Origin: Pezizomycotina sp. ARF18
Lineage: Eukaryota; Ascomycota
Direction: 5' to 3'
DNA: 62,086 nt
Assembly (NCBI GenBank): GCA_002224055.1
Contig: AZLU01000059.1
Coordinates: 150,001-212,086 of the forward strand
Shown: in pieces, positions 24,487-38,100 of the stretch
Layout: every line of letters begins with the position of its first letter
How positions within the stretch are numbered: the stretch's first letter is position 1
Notes under the pieces: model-generated
What the model saw: only the letters and a program-made list of their open reading frames with translations
Told to the model about the DNA's origin: nothing
Databases searched by the model: none
Translations under genes and position numbers: made by a program

Positions 24487-25821
24487 GGCGGCGCCCCAGG
24501 ATATTTCTAAATATTTAAGATCTTGACCTCTCTACAACCCAATCCGTTTCTTCTTTCTTCCGATCCCTAAACTACCTGTTACGACAGCTTCGTGTTTCCT
24601 CTGTTAGTGCTTTTATCGAAGAATGCTTCTTCTCTGCGTGGCGACTTACCTTTTCCTTCATCACGTACTGACTGTCACACAGCACGTCTTTCTAAAGCTT
24701 CTCCTGGTTCTAAATCAGCCCGTTGTTCATCTCACACCGAGCATTGGCTGCTTTAGTTCCTCTGAGCGCATCTTATTTTGAACCCATTATCGTTCTCGGC
24801 CGTTTTCATATATATAAATATATATCCCATTCCCCTGGTTCTAATTACCGCATTCATTTCTCCCCTGCTTTCGTTCTCCCCACGGATTACATTCTCGTTA
24901 TTAAAGATAGTTACTGCAACTTTTACCAGCAAGAGATCCTTAAAAGTGGGGTGTTGAAAAGAAAAAGGAAAATAAATTAAATAAATAACCTGCTTCGTTA
25001 TATCTTTATACGCAACTGAAATCTGGACATTTCCCCTCTATTTGCAAAGCTAACATCTACTTGTTTACTTGAATAGCAGGTTCTGGGAGTTGTAACGCAT
25101 TCATCATCTACGCAAGTTAACTAAAACTGTCGACTCTTTTGAACGAGTCTAAGCATCAACCACTATTCAGATCGATCCATCAGCTTTTAGTTCGAAAACG
25201 ACGGCCGTTTGTTTTGACTAAGGGATAAGCGGTGACGACGGGCGCTCACACGAAGAACGCCTCGACGGTCTGCTGGGAAGAAGCGGACAGAAATACCCAC
25301 CACCTTTTTTCGAACTCCCTCGCTTGTCATATTTTTCTTTTATTGCTAAGGTTCTTTCTTCTTTTTGTTGTTGGGCACACAAAAACAAGAAAGCACTCAC
25401 TACGTAAGAGAAAATCTTATTTTTCAAGTTCTTCACCCCGTTTGTTTCTCCTTTTTTCGTTTCCCACGACGATCCGCTTTTTTTCTCCAAAAGGTTTCAG
25501 ACATTTCTCCAATTTTTTTATTTTTTTTCTTAAACCACTCTCCCCAGTGTACGGAGCCCGCTTTCGCTCAAGATTCGTATTCGTGAGAGCACTGTGGCAA
25601 GCGCCAAATGTTTCAATCTCTTGAAAAAATCGCACTGTAGCCGTCCGAGTTTCCTACCACCGAGTGAAATCTCTTTCTGTTCACTAAGATCGGCACTTGC
25701 ATTATTTATTCGTTTATTCTCAGTCCTCATTTGCGTGCTATACGTCGTCGCTAGACGTGGCATCAAGAAAGCAGAGTAATTAAAGGCTAACAAAGCTGTA
25801 GCTCGTATCCCATCTTCGTTT

Positions 25822-27639
25822 ATGCCTGCTTTAAAATCTATTCTCGGAGGGAGGAAGAAAAAGGACAAAGAGACGTCTAAGGTAAAGACGTCTGGAATAC
25901 CCGATCAACTTTCACAGACATCACCAGTTGCACCTTCAACCGAACAATCTCTCAAGAGTCAGTCGCTGCAATCTGCGGCCTCCACCAACACCACCGCCGG
26001 CCCCCAATCCCTGTCAACGCCAAGGACCCTAATCAACAAGAGCCTCCAACCCCGTCCTCTCCTAACGCTCCAACGTCGACGGGCCCGGAGCCGATGGTTC
26101 AGGATAGTCCAATGGATCAATCGCAACAGCAGCAATCGGCGCAGCCAGCCCAGCAGAATACGGCTCCAATTTCCAACCTGATCCATCCAAACCCGCAAAG
26201 TAAGTTTATGGTCGCTTTGTCACCTTTTAGACAAACTATAATGGTGAAATGGAAGAAATACATACTTCTTTAAAGGCGTAGGGTTTGGAGAAGATTTGAC
26301 AGAAATTAGGAATTCTAATGAAAAGGACAACTCAAGGCTAATTCAACTGAAATTCAGGTCAGCAGAACCGCAGGCCGAGGTAGCTCGCGCAACTAAGGGA
26401 AAATACACACTTTCCGACTTCACGATCCAGCGTACTCTCGGAACCGGTAGTTTCGGTCGGGTTCACCTGGTTCAATCGCGACACAACTTGCGTTACTATG
26501 CTGTGAAAGTCCTAAAAAAGGCCCAAGTGGTCAAAATGAAACAGGTTGAGCACACGAACGACGAGCGTAAGATGCTCCAACGCGTTAAGCACCCGTTCCT
26601 CATCACCCTGTGGGAACTTTCCAAGACTCGAAGAATTTGTACATGGTGATGGATTTCATCGAAGGTGGAGAGCTCTTCAGCCTTCTACGCAAGTCTCAAG
26701 TAATTTCCCTATATTCCAGACACCGTGTACCATACATCAAGGAAATCAAAGGCTGGTTCAAATTACTAACAGGATTTAACAGCGATTCCCAAACCCAGTA
26801 GCCAAATTCTACGCTGCTGAAGTTGCCCTGGCACTGGACTACTTGCATTCTTTGCATATCATCTATCGCGATCTCAAACCAGAGAATCTTCTACTCGACA
26901 GGCACGGACACCTCAAGATTACGGATTTCGGATTTGCCAAAGAGGTTCCGGATATAACTTGGACTCTGTGCGGTACTCCGGATTATCTTGCCCCAGAGGT
27001 AGTGGCATCCAAGGGCTACAATAAGTCTGTAGATTGGTGAGTATTTGTTTTAATATCGCATATTTTTTAAAGGGATAATATATTAGTTGCGCCTCGATGC
27101 AAATTAATGACTGACATGTTCATCTATCTGTAGGTGGTCGCTGGGAATTCTGATCTTCGAAATGTTATGTGGCTACACCCCCTTCTGGGATGGCGGCAGC
27201 CCTATGAAGATATATGAGAACATTCTCCGAGGGAGAGTCAAATATCCGCGTACATCCATCCTGACGCACAGGACTTGCTTCAGCAGCTGATCACACCGGA
27301 CCTTACGAGGCGTCTCGGTAAGAATTACCTGCGGGGCATCTATTCCATGTTTATCGTCTTATTTCTTCATGCGACCCTTGAATTGGTCCCTAATATTGAT
27401 ATGCTTTCTTTGGAAATATAGGCAACTTGCACCATGGATCAAGATCTGTTCTCGAACACCCTTGGTTCGCTGAAGTAAATTGGGAGCGCCTCCTCAGCAA
27501 ACAGATTGAGCCGCCGTATGTTCCTCCAGTTCGTGGCGGCGTTGGCGACACGAGCCTTTTCGATAAATACCCGGAGGAGACCGAAGAATATGGTATTGAA
27601 GGACCGGATCAATATGGTCATCTTTTCACCGAGTTCTAA
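25822..27639 (+). CDS. pkaC: cAMP-dependent protein kinase catalytic subunit (AGC kinase)
   Basis: Five exons encode about 457 residues. Introns are 26200-26362, 26700-26782, 27037-27133 and 27318-27421, all GT-AG, most with a CTAAC-type branch. Exon 1 gives a Ser/Pro/Gln-rich N-terminal extension of about 130 residues ([15 protein letters not shown]). The kinase domain follows: [15 protein letters not shown] (P-loop), YYAVKVLKK (ATP-binding Lys), [11 protein letters not shown] (catalytic loop), [10 protein letters not shown] (DFG) and [15 protein letters not shown], the activation loop with its phosphorylatable Thr. The PKA-type tail has EPPYVPPV and ends GHLFTEF, the hydrophobic C-terminal motif that docks back on the N-lobe. 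Frame breaks near 26025, 26613 and 27248 are each cured by one added G in a G run (for example FLITLW then [10 protein letters not shown]). It acts downstream of cAMP with a regulatory subunit in growth and stress control. Confidence 0.93.
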
Positions 27640-28093
27640 TAGGAATTTATCATCTCTCTTTTTTGGTTTAAACGGTGTATCGGATTGGCGACTCTTTTAC
27701 GACTTTCTCCGAATATTTATAAGGGAGCTAGCTAAGGTTCAAGGAGGATATGAACTAAGGGCCTTGGAAGCAACAAAGCACAAAAATAAGACACAAACAA
27801 CGAATCTCGTATATTTCAACGAGGTAGTTGAGATCAAGATTAGGGTTCCGAATAGGGGGACGAGAAAAGGGTTGAAGTTTTTATCAAAGAAAGAGCAATG
27901 TTTAACGCACGAAAACACGATATATTCATCGAAGGGCCGCAGTACAGGACGGGCAACAAGGAAAAGAAAATGAACCAGACTCCCCAGTACATATACCCAC
28001 TTTGTAGCCTTTGTTATATTGCTTTGTTTCTTACCCTCTTTCATATCCTTAATAGCCTTTTGCCTTGTCTTTCCTACTTTGCGATTTTATTTT

Positions 28094-28128
<35 letters not shown>

Positions 28129-29186
28129 ACTATGCCTTTTGCTCTCAAGTACGGACTTCTTACGCTGCTTTTTCTTCCTTTCTTTCTTTTTTGTTTCCTT
28201 CTTGGCTGTCTCATATTTTTGTTCTTCTTTCCTACGTCTAATGCTTATCTCCTTGTCACGCCTTGCCTCATTTATAATCTACTTTGAGCCCTTCCATCCT
28301 GCGAATCAGTCGAAAGAGGGATAAACGTTTATTCATGTACTGATGAACTTTCTATTTTTTGTGTATTGAAGTTGGCTGGTAGTGGTCGGAGTCTTCTCTA
28401 ATCTTCCGTTCTGGTTGCTTTTGAAAAAAGGAAAAGAACACAATATACGTCTCTTGATAACTTCAATTCCCTCCCCCTTTAATCATGCCGTCGGGGGAGC
28501 CCAAAGGATAAAAAAAAAAAATACAGACATGTAAATTTAACAGGTGAATTTCCTTTCTTTTAGGAAATGAGAAATCGTAAATATATGAAGAGAATGTTGA
28601 TTTTATCTATTCGAATCTCATTAAATATGGTTTCTCAAAAGTCAAAATTTCGACTTTGGATCTATTATATGCCTATTCATTATTGATCTCTGCACTCATA
28701 TCTACGCTTCGGCCTAAGGGCTCGGAAGCTACTATAGTAAACATGTTTATTGATTGTTCACATGCAGTGTAGATATTGTCACACTCTTTTGAAGGTAGTT
28801 CCTGCAATAATTCGTTTCTGATGAATCTACTCGCTTTTGATATCCTATATAGTGAACCAAGGCAATGAAATATTAACAGATATATATAAACGTTAAGTGT
28901 CTATAAGAAATATAGATCCATCTATTCAATAATTCCATCTAGACTGGTAAGTAGCTATAGTGTACATCGAATTGTTCTAGATATAATCTTTTTCCTTCGT
29001 AATAATGCTGGCCTAATATACAAAACCGAACTTTTCTAGCAAAGAAACAATAAAAACGCTCGCTAATTGACAGAGTAATAAGACTTATGACACAAGCAGA
29101 CAAAAGCACTTTTCTTTTTTTACAGTAAGGTATACAATATATATATTATTTTTCATTTTTCGATTATTTTTATCCTACCGTGGCAT
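27640..29186. other. Convergent intergenic region, PKA / MDN1
   Basis: This is 1.5 kb between two convergent stop codons, AT-rich, with the longest T run of the window (T28, 28096-28123). No gene is visible; Phe/Leu-rich open frames here are translations of T-rich DNA. Confidence 0.6.
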
Positions 29187-32100
29187 CTACGATTCTGCAA
29201 GCCACTGCCGCGCGGTCGCGAGGACGTGCGGAAGCTCGTCGACTTGGCGGACGAGGAGGTAATACCCGAAGGGAAGCTATCCATGTACCGCCTGATCTTC
29301 ATGTTTGATCCGTCCCGGCGGCATTGGGTTCGAATATAACCTCCTTCATGTCAAGGATTGAAGACGACTGCTGCTGTTTGTTGTTGCTATTAGAAGAGGA
29401 GTGAGAGCGGATAGCATCGACAAACAACGAAGACGACCATAATCTTTTTCTCGTACGCCGAGCGGAGTAATCGGCGAATCGAGTCGTGGTCCTCGCAAAC
29501 ACCGTCTGAGATTATATTTCAAGTTGCCAGAGGTCACCTGCGGTGGAGGAAGCCGAAGATGTAGACCTCGCCGTCTCAAAGATTGATAAAGAGGACTCGA
29601 GCAACCTCCTGACGTTGGTTTCGTCTGCGTGAAGCCTAACCTGGCAAAGACGTCCACGCCGGCGTCCGACGTAAACGGGTCGAACGGGTGAACTAGCCTA
29701 GTATCTTCGCCGAAGCTCGTGATGGCGATCTCGCCCACCTCCAGCTGGGCCAGCGCTTTAGCAATCAGCGCTACGGTTTCGAACGCCAGGCTCGTGGTCT
29801 CGATTTTCCGACATCGACTTGGAGTCATCGAGCGCGATCATGACCTGGTAGCTCCTCTTCGAGGGCTTGGAGCGGCGCATCCATATCTTGTCCTTTTGTA
29901 GTCCGATGCAATATAAGGGATGATGCGCTTCATGTTCAGGCGCTTGCCAGTACGGAAGTCTCCACGCATTTTGGTGTTCAGCGTCGGCTCGAGGATGAGG
30001 CGAAGCTGCTCTGTCAGACCAAGGGAAAGGGTACGGGTGAGGATCGTAGTCCTGCCAGAGTGAGCGAGCTTCGGCATATGATCGGCAGACGGGAACGTTC
30101 GCAGAAGTTAATGACAGGTGGTTCAGTTCTGGTGCGATATCGCGAACTTCGGGCTCTTCATCCTCGTCGTCTGACAATGAAGCTTGACTTTTCACGAAGG
30201 CATCTTCGGACGAATCGTGAGCTCGGTTAGCTTTGCCTATGAGCGCGCCTGCGTGGTTTTCTGTTCATGTTGGGAGGTTATCCTCGGAGACTTCACGGTG
30301 GTCTTCGGCGGAAGTTCCGTTGATATCATTGACGTTTTCGGCAGTTTCGTCCTGATCGCCATGAGATCGTCTTCAAAGGTTTCCTGTGTCGCTTCTTGTT
30401 CTTGATCGATTGCCATGGACTCGTCGAGGCCTTGGATTGTTCTGCAGTAGCCGAACCCAGCGCTTGAGCATCCTCTTTTTCATTTTCGTTTTGTAATGCT
30501 CAAACTCAGTGTTGTCGACGTCCTGTTGAAATACGTTAGCGTAAATACTCCCTACACGAGGGACGAATCAATGTAAACGTACCACTTCATCCTCGGCAAA
30601 CTGTTCCTGGCCCTCATCATCCTCGCTTGCAGTTAGGATCTCTTTGTTTGCCTGTAAAACCTTTGCAACGGGTCTGCCAATTTTCTAAACAAATCTTCCA
30701 TGGCTGCTTCTCTGGCATCTTTCTCCTTTTCCGTAGATTTGGTCGGCTCTCGTTTGTTTCGCTCAAAGGTACCTTCTCCCCCGGTTCCACTTGCTCCCTG
30801 TGCGCCTTCTTTCTGCTCACCAGATTCAGCTTTGGCCGCGCCGACAGTATCATCCTCTTTGTCGTAGCCGTCCTGTCCTTGGACTTCGCTGGGTGCGACG
30901 TTTCGGCCGCGGCTGAATCGTCTTTCCTGATTCGCCTTGCTTGTCTTGCGTGTCCTCAGGATTAGGCTCGTCCTCGTTAACGGCGTCATCTTCTTTGGTT
31001 TCATCCATCGCATCATCTTGAGCTGCCTCGCCTTCACCGTCCTCTTCACCTTCTTCCTCATTTCTTTGATCTTCTTCGACCTCATCGCGGTCAGGAGACC
31101 TTTGATCCTTTGCTCCTCCGGAAGCTCGTCCAAGTCTCCCTGTTCCGATATGTCGTCCATATCGATGTCCAAGTCATCTTCGCCTCCGGACATCTCCTCG
31201 CCGCCATCGAGGTTGAGATCCTCGGGGAGTTCGAGAGTATCGACTTCGGGACATGCTGGTCGGCAATCTCATTTTCGTCCTTCGGAGCAACCTCATCGCT
31301 TTCCTCCGCGCCTTCGCCTTCTTCCTCGCTTTCATTATCTTCGTTGGCCTCTGGCTTTCCCTGATTTTATCCGCCTTCTTCTCGTTATCTTCTTTTTCTG
31401 AGCATCCTCTTCTTTTGCTTCCATCTCCTCGCTCTTCTCACCATCGACTCCTTGCCCTCCATCTTTCTCCTTGTCATTATCCTCTCCTTTTCGTCCCAGA
31501 ACTTCTCATCAACAGCGTTAGGATCTAAATCGTCAACGTCACCGCTCTCTTCGTCAAGCGTATCGGCCTCCTGCCTATCTTCATCCTCATCCTCGTTCTC
31601 TTCTCCATTTTGATCCTTCGCATCCTCCAATTTACCCTCCATATCATCCATCTCCATCGCGTTATCTTCCGCTTCGACCCTCATCTTTATCGTCACCTTC
31701 CTCTTTTCTTCCCGCTCTTGCTCGCAAGGTTATTCATATCCTCGTCGTCCAATCGCCGCTAACATCCTTGACACCTTCTCCCTCACCCAATCCGTACCTT
31801 CCTCCATCCGCTTGCACTCTCTTTGCCTTTGGCTTCGTCCTTTTCGGCAGGCATGCAGAAGCCGCTGTTCGCGAGCGTGACAATGGAGGTGGACATTACG
31901 TGACCCAGCTTACACGCGGCGCCATGGAAACCGAGTGATTCAGAGACTACCGCTCGGCATGTGCGAGCGTACTCTACAATTATCGGGAATGAGAACGTAA
32001 ATACGCTCTGATCGCGGCCGCAGAGCTTGTTACTAGCGGCGATTTACCAATCGTATCGAGTAAAGATGCGATTTTGGTGGAGATATCGGACATGTGTAAC

Positions 32101-35100
32101 GCTTTCAGCGCCGCCACCTGCGACGATTGCTGCTTCGTGAGCCAGCCCTTTTCGAGTCGTCGTCCGGGCCTTCGATTGAGCCTCGCTGAGCTGCTGGAGG
32201 GTAACCAAGATTGAATTGCAAAGCCCCTGGAGAGAGTTATCTAGGATATCAAGGAAAGCTTGACTATTCTTATCGCCTTCGGAAGGGGCGGGGAAAGATA
32301 GCTGTAGCTCCCTGAAAATCCAGGTTCTATCATGTGAGATATGTATCTGAATTGAGGATACTCCGTTCGTAGGTCTTGATTTCGACAAGCAGCCTGGAGA
32401 AGTATGAAGAAGTGTCTTCGATCGCGGACTTGAGCTCGCTACCGATTGTGTTCTCAGAATTGGACTTTTGAAGTTCTATCCTCTTCCCGAGAGTCAAGCT
32501 CTCATCCTTCCATTTTTGCAATAAGGAGTTTAGCTGCGTGACTGGGCTACCCTGGGCGAACCGGACTTGAGTAGCGATCAAGGTCTGCGCCAAATCAAAG
32601 ATCTTTGAAGCCACCTGAGAACTCTATCTGCATCAACACATGTTTCTTGGCTATCAGGCAGCTTAGGATAAATTTCGTCTAATCCAGATCCAAGCGCACC
32701 ATAGTTTCCATGCAGCTCTCTAGCTTAAGTAATTGTTCAATCGAAGAAGCAAGCTTCGATCTTTGAACAAGAAGCATCGAAAGAACATGTTCGAAGTAGC
32801 CGACTCCTCTCGTGACGTCCGCCGCCGAAATATCGGGCGAGTGCTGCGATGCAGCCATCCGAACCTTCGGCAGTAGCTCTACTATCCTGAAGAAGTAATT
32901 TTCCCCAACAAAACCGCCACTTTCAGGAATATCTGGCAGCACAACTCCGGCGCAAGAAGCTTCTCCAGGTCAGACTGCTTCGCGAGCGTGTCACCTCCCA
33001 AGTTCGAACGAGACCCATCTTTTTCAGATCCTAAGCGTATTCGTGACCATGTTTTGCTTGCGCGATTTGAGAAGCTTAACGAGATCCTGGTTCTCTTCCG
33101 TAAGCCCGGACGGCGTTTCCTGTCGAAGCTCCTTAATGGAAGATATAATGTTCGATGTAAAGTCCGAGAGAATGCTTATCGAGACTGCTTTCGCCTCCCT
33201 GCTTCTCTGGTTTTTGTCATAATGGCAACGGTCGAAGGTATTTCCAGCAACCTCTTCGCCGTTCGGACCAGCGACTGAAGTACTTCGTGCAGTTTAATTG
33301 GGCATTTTTCACTACATCCAACGAATACTCGTGCGAACGTTTCTGGCAATTCGTCATTGGACTCCGTAGCCGCTTTAATTCCTGAAGACCGCTCGCCAAG
33401 TGACAGAAAACGGTTGAGAAAGCACAAGCCGGTACTTCTTAATGATCTTGTACAGCTTGTAATGCGACCTCCTCGCACTTTCCCGCAATGCCGTGATGTT
33501 CGTGTCCTTCCAGCTAGCGAGTAGGATGATATCTTTGACTTCCTTTTCCAGTTTACTCCTGTGCTGAGACAGCGATGCCTGGACTTGCTCACTGAACTGA
33601 GAGTAGTACCTGATTATATTGGCGATAGCGTTGGCAATACCTCCCCATTCCTGGATATTCTTCTGCTAAGCTTGAGGCATGAGCTTGAAAGCGCCTAGAA
33701 GCCGTAGCCGGAAGGGAACTGCCCAACGCTGGAAGAAGTGACGAAGGCACTGAAGATAGACACAGCTGCGCGACGTGCTCCGAGATGTCCTGCCCATCGC
33801 TGATCAGGTCCAACGAGTCGAGATGGCGCTTTCGTACCCGTAGAACCACCACGAATACGTCTCGTCCCGGCAGTTTTCTTCTTCGACCTTCAGGAGTCGC
33901 GGCCAAGTAGATAGTTCCAACCGTCTCCAGCGGATGATCAGTTGCGTTATAGCATCGTACTGTTCCGCAGCAGAGTATTCCCGGCTCGCGACGCTCTGCC
34001 ACTCGTTGAGGACCAGGTGGAGCTTTTCAACTTTGGTGAGGAACTTTGCAACAGGAGACTTTATGGGAACTGCAGTATTTCCGTAGTTACGGTCCAAGCG
34101 TCCCGAAGCGTTTCGTTTTCCGGCCATGCGTCCATGAGATTGCGCAGCCGAACCCGCACAGTCGCGATGACTTTGACGAGCTCCTGGGCTTCAGAGACGT
34201 TTTCGTCCTTGTAAAAGTCAAAGTTTTCTCCCGGTGTTTTTCTCCGCTGCCTTTCAGCCATTCTGTCGCATCGCGCAACTGAGTATGTTCAACGGCAAGA
34301 ATTCTTCAACCTCGCGAGATTGCAAAGCATATTCAGCAGCGTTCAGCTTCAACGCATGTCGAGTAGATCGTAGCACGATAGCCTCAACGCCCGCTTCGGG
34401 ATTCGGTTCCTTGAGGAAGAACGACGTGTAAAACTCAGCTATCTTTCCCGCCATGTCCTGCGAAATCGACATCGTTTTCTCCTCTTCCTGTGTCTGCTCC
34501 TCCACGGACATCGATACCGAAGCAACTTCATCGTCAAATACCGGGAAAATCTGCTTAACCTCGCGCTCGTCGTCCGTCTGCTCTCGAGCCCCTTGTACCT
34601 GATATACTTGACTTCGCCGCTACCTCCGCACGTTCTTCTTCGTCCTCTTTTTCCAGACGATGAGGAAGCGACGGAGTACGTCCTCAAGCATGCTGAACCG
34701 CTTGTCGTTTGCCTCGATTGTCGCTCGGCAAGCTAGCTGCCAACAAATGGTGGAGCAGCACGTCGGCATCCTCGCAGTCAGCTAGGTGGATGGAAACTTG
34801 ATCGCCCGGAATAGTTTGCAGAAGTGGAGACAACGTCCCTAACAGATCCCGAGGCACGGATTTACGTTGCGAGACCTCCCTACTGTAACGGGCGATCCTC
34901 AAACCGAGCTTCAGGCTGTACGAGAAGCAACAGCGAGCTCCACGATATCGGCATAGTATGGGTACTGGCCTTCTAACCGATCCGCGATTCGCGACAAATT
35001 AGCTTGTAGCACACTTTCCACTTCCAACCCACCCGAAGCCGACGACGTTTCCACCGCGCTCAACAGCTTCAGCAATCCATCCTGCGGCTGGCTCTTCAGC

Positions 35101-38100
35101 AACGACAGCAAATTAACGAACTCGCCGTGTAGATTCGCCATCTCCGATACCTCCGCCTTACGACGTTGGAACCTTCCGGCTCTTCGCCCAACTCGGTAAG
35201 CTCTTTCCGTAGGATTCCAACGTCATATTATCCCTCCGCCCGTGAATAGCTTCTCAAAGTGCTGCTGTGCTGCTATCTGAGATTGAATTCGCGCACGTTG
35301 CTGCAGGTACCGCTTCTTGAGTACGCGAGGCTTCATAGCTGGATCGAGGGGGGTGTTCGGGATGAACAGCGACAAGCATGCGATGCCAAAGTAGGTCCAC
35401 GCCGCCCGAGGTCGCGCAACCTCTGCGCCATGTCTCCATCGGCTGATATTGATAGAGTAACACGAGCTACAGATTTGCTTAGAAGCTCGTCAACAAGACG
35501 GCGGAATTTCTCATCGGAAGTCTGAATGATCAGCTGGTTAAGCCTCTCTAGGCTGCCAGGTTCTGAGGATAACGAGCTGAGTCGACTTCGTATTTCTTGG
35601 CATATTTCCATTTTGTACGTATCAGCGTGGGCGTGGAATACCTGTAGTCCAAACGTCAGTAAGCCTACTAAATAACTAGCGGGGACACCTATGAAAAAAG
35701 AATAATATTACTTACACCCTCGAGCTCTGACAGCAAAACCTTCGAAAGGCCTGAAATAACATCATCCGTGATATGCTCCACGTGAAGACAATACTGCTGG
35801 CAAAGGCTTGATAACTCAGCTTGCAGTGCAGCCATATAACCAATTCCAGACTCGCGGACCGTCACACTGTATTTATTGAATTGTAAGTATAAATAAAACC
35901 ACTGTTAGGTATCTAGGGTGAACGAACCTAGTTGCTAGATTGCTGATCGCAAGTTCGCCCATTATCAAACTCGAAAGACGAGCTTCACCGCCGCCCTGGT
36001 CCTGCCAAATACTCCTGAGGATAGGTGCGTACGTAGGCTCTGAGTAATAAAGATTAGAAGTCATGCACATAAAGAGGAGGAGCTAGAGTTAAAAGATATC
36101 AATACCGTTTGCTTGAGCTGCAACCTTGCCGAGTACCAAGCTTCTATTGGTCGACTAGCGTAATGCGAAGCGTAATGGAGGCTGCAGAACTATCTTCCGG
36201 ACGCAGTTTCCGAAGCTGCCTGTACTTCAAAAGAGCATCAAACTGGCTCGAAAAGAAGAAAGGGTTCTTTTCTTCGCCGGCGTACGCTTCCAATTGCGTG
36301 ATCGTACGTTCCAATTCCTGATCACTGATCTTTAGCAAACCAAATTCAACTCCAATATCAATGGATTTGAAAAGATGAGAAAAAAGAGAAAACGCCTACC
36401 GAGAAAAGCCCCGCAGCCGGCAAACAGTTATTCCTCAGTAACGACAGCGCATCCAAGAACGCTGACTTAAGGCTCAAGATCTCCGAGAGAGGTCCTTTGT
36501 ACCGCGACGCTACTTCCTCAACCTATCCGTCAGCTTCAGGAGTCCCTGGTAAGCCTCCAGCGCTACGATAGACGCAGGAACTGTCGGCCGTTTCGCGTTC
36601 CATATCTTCTCCATCGAAAAGCCCATCGAAAGCTCCAATTGGTCTCCGAATTTCTTCACGACGCTGGAGAGAGGTTGGATCGCATCTGCAGGAATAATTG
36701 ACGTCGCATCTTCCAGCCACGATCGTATGATTATCAGAAAGACTTGAAGGATACTCTCGTCCATGTCCTTTGAGCTGAAGAGTGTGACGATGTCCCACCA
36801 GAGACTTTCTAGGGATGAGAAGGTTGAGAGGACGGCCTGTTGCGTATAACACATACACGTTAGCTAAAAGTCAGAAAATCTCGGGCGGGCACAGCTTACC
36901 GTCAAATTGGTGTCATTCTCAAGATTATCCAAGAACGAAATAATAAGACTTCTCGAGCTCGACAAGAACTCAAGCACTGATTGACCGGTCCTGTTGGGAT
37001 CCCTTCTCGGAGAGTTCTGCGCAGCAACAGCTCGCTCCAAGTACGATAATTCCGCAGTTTCAGTCGTCCGGACCGCAGTACGGCGAGATATATCCTGCTC
37101 GAAGCGAAGCATATCCCACGTAGACTGCAGAATACGAACGCTTTTATGAGAGAGTGCACAAACGCATCGTACTCTCCTTTCAACTTAGCATCGGAAAGTT
37201 TGCGTAGCAGATATGGATTCATAAATGCATTCATTGGCTATAATAATTTTGCACATGAAAAAGAATTTTATTATAGGTTCCATTTGGCAAAGATTATCAA
37301 AATTAGCAACGATACGGACTATTATTATAATCAGAACAATTAGCGCACAGTCACTGACCTGTGCGGATCCGAAAGAAGACGGGAGGCCGACGCTTCCACT
37401 GGTAGCTTGAACTACCTCCTTGACGATATTCGAAAGCTTATGCGATCTCATGTTCGTGTACTTCTCGACGGCATTTGTAGCTGCGGAGAAGTAGACGCAG
37501 TAGCGCTGGACGCCAACCACCTTGATAAATTGCTAAGCTCGTAAGCAGGCAAGTGGTCCAAACAGATCTCGATAACCTTATCGAAATCTACTCGGGTGCA
37601 AGAGCTTTCGACTACCCTGTCAAGAAGGTAGAAATTGCCATGCTGGACATCGTAACAATTGCCGGATCAAAATCCTCGGCTGGCGAATCTACGGCTTCTT
37701 GAGTTTCAACGAAAAATTCGACGCCTCTGTTCCTCATTGCCCTAGACAGCTCGCCGTGGCGCGGTCGATGATTAAAAACAAGCGGAAGTTCTTATGCGGC
37801 GGACGATCCTCGCGTCACCGTTCGCATCGCCGTGCTCGTTGATAGCCAAGAACCCGTCGGATTCCAGTAAGGAGTTCAACCTATCAAGCACGGACGGGCT
37901 GCAGAGGTTGGCATTATCAAGGACCAGCCAGCGGCCTTCCTGCGCAGCACGGACGATCATGCCGTCAAACCATTCAAAGTGGACCTCGGCCTCTTTCGCG
38001 CCGTCCACTACGCGGCGCAACTCGTTCATAAGGCTGATCAGCGCATCCGAAGCCGGTAGTTGGTTCGTCAACTGAAACAACCGACTCGAAACTTCAAATA

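Larger units (their letters stand above)
19054..25821. other. 6.8 kb gap without a recognisable gene
   Basis: The span lies between the NFKBIL1-like stop and the PKA start. It holds an A22 run at 19532-19553, inverted repeats at 19615-19704, GCCTCG/CGAGGC hairpins near 19740-19800, three CACGTG boxes (20031, 20076, 20759), A-rich runs near 20974 and 21355, and a C15 run at 24472-24486. The last 3 kb is strongly pyrimidine-rich, as expected for the PKA promoter and leader. A short protein-like open frame on the minus strand is noted at 19223-19398. Confidence 0.55.

Noticed and set aside
27898-28324. Phe/Leu-rich membrane-like open frames after PKA
   Set aside because: They are translations of a T28 run and T-rich 3' sequence between two convergent genes.
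30937-31528. Plus-strand open frames of 90-150 codons
   Set aside because: They are antisense shadows of the acidic D/E-rich region of midasin; GAA/GAG/GAT codons rarely give stops on the other strand.
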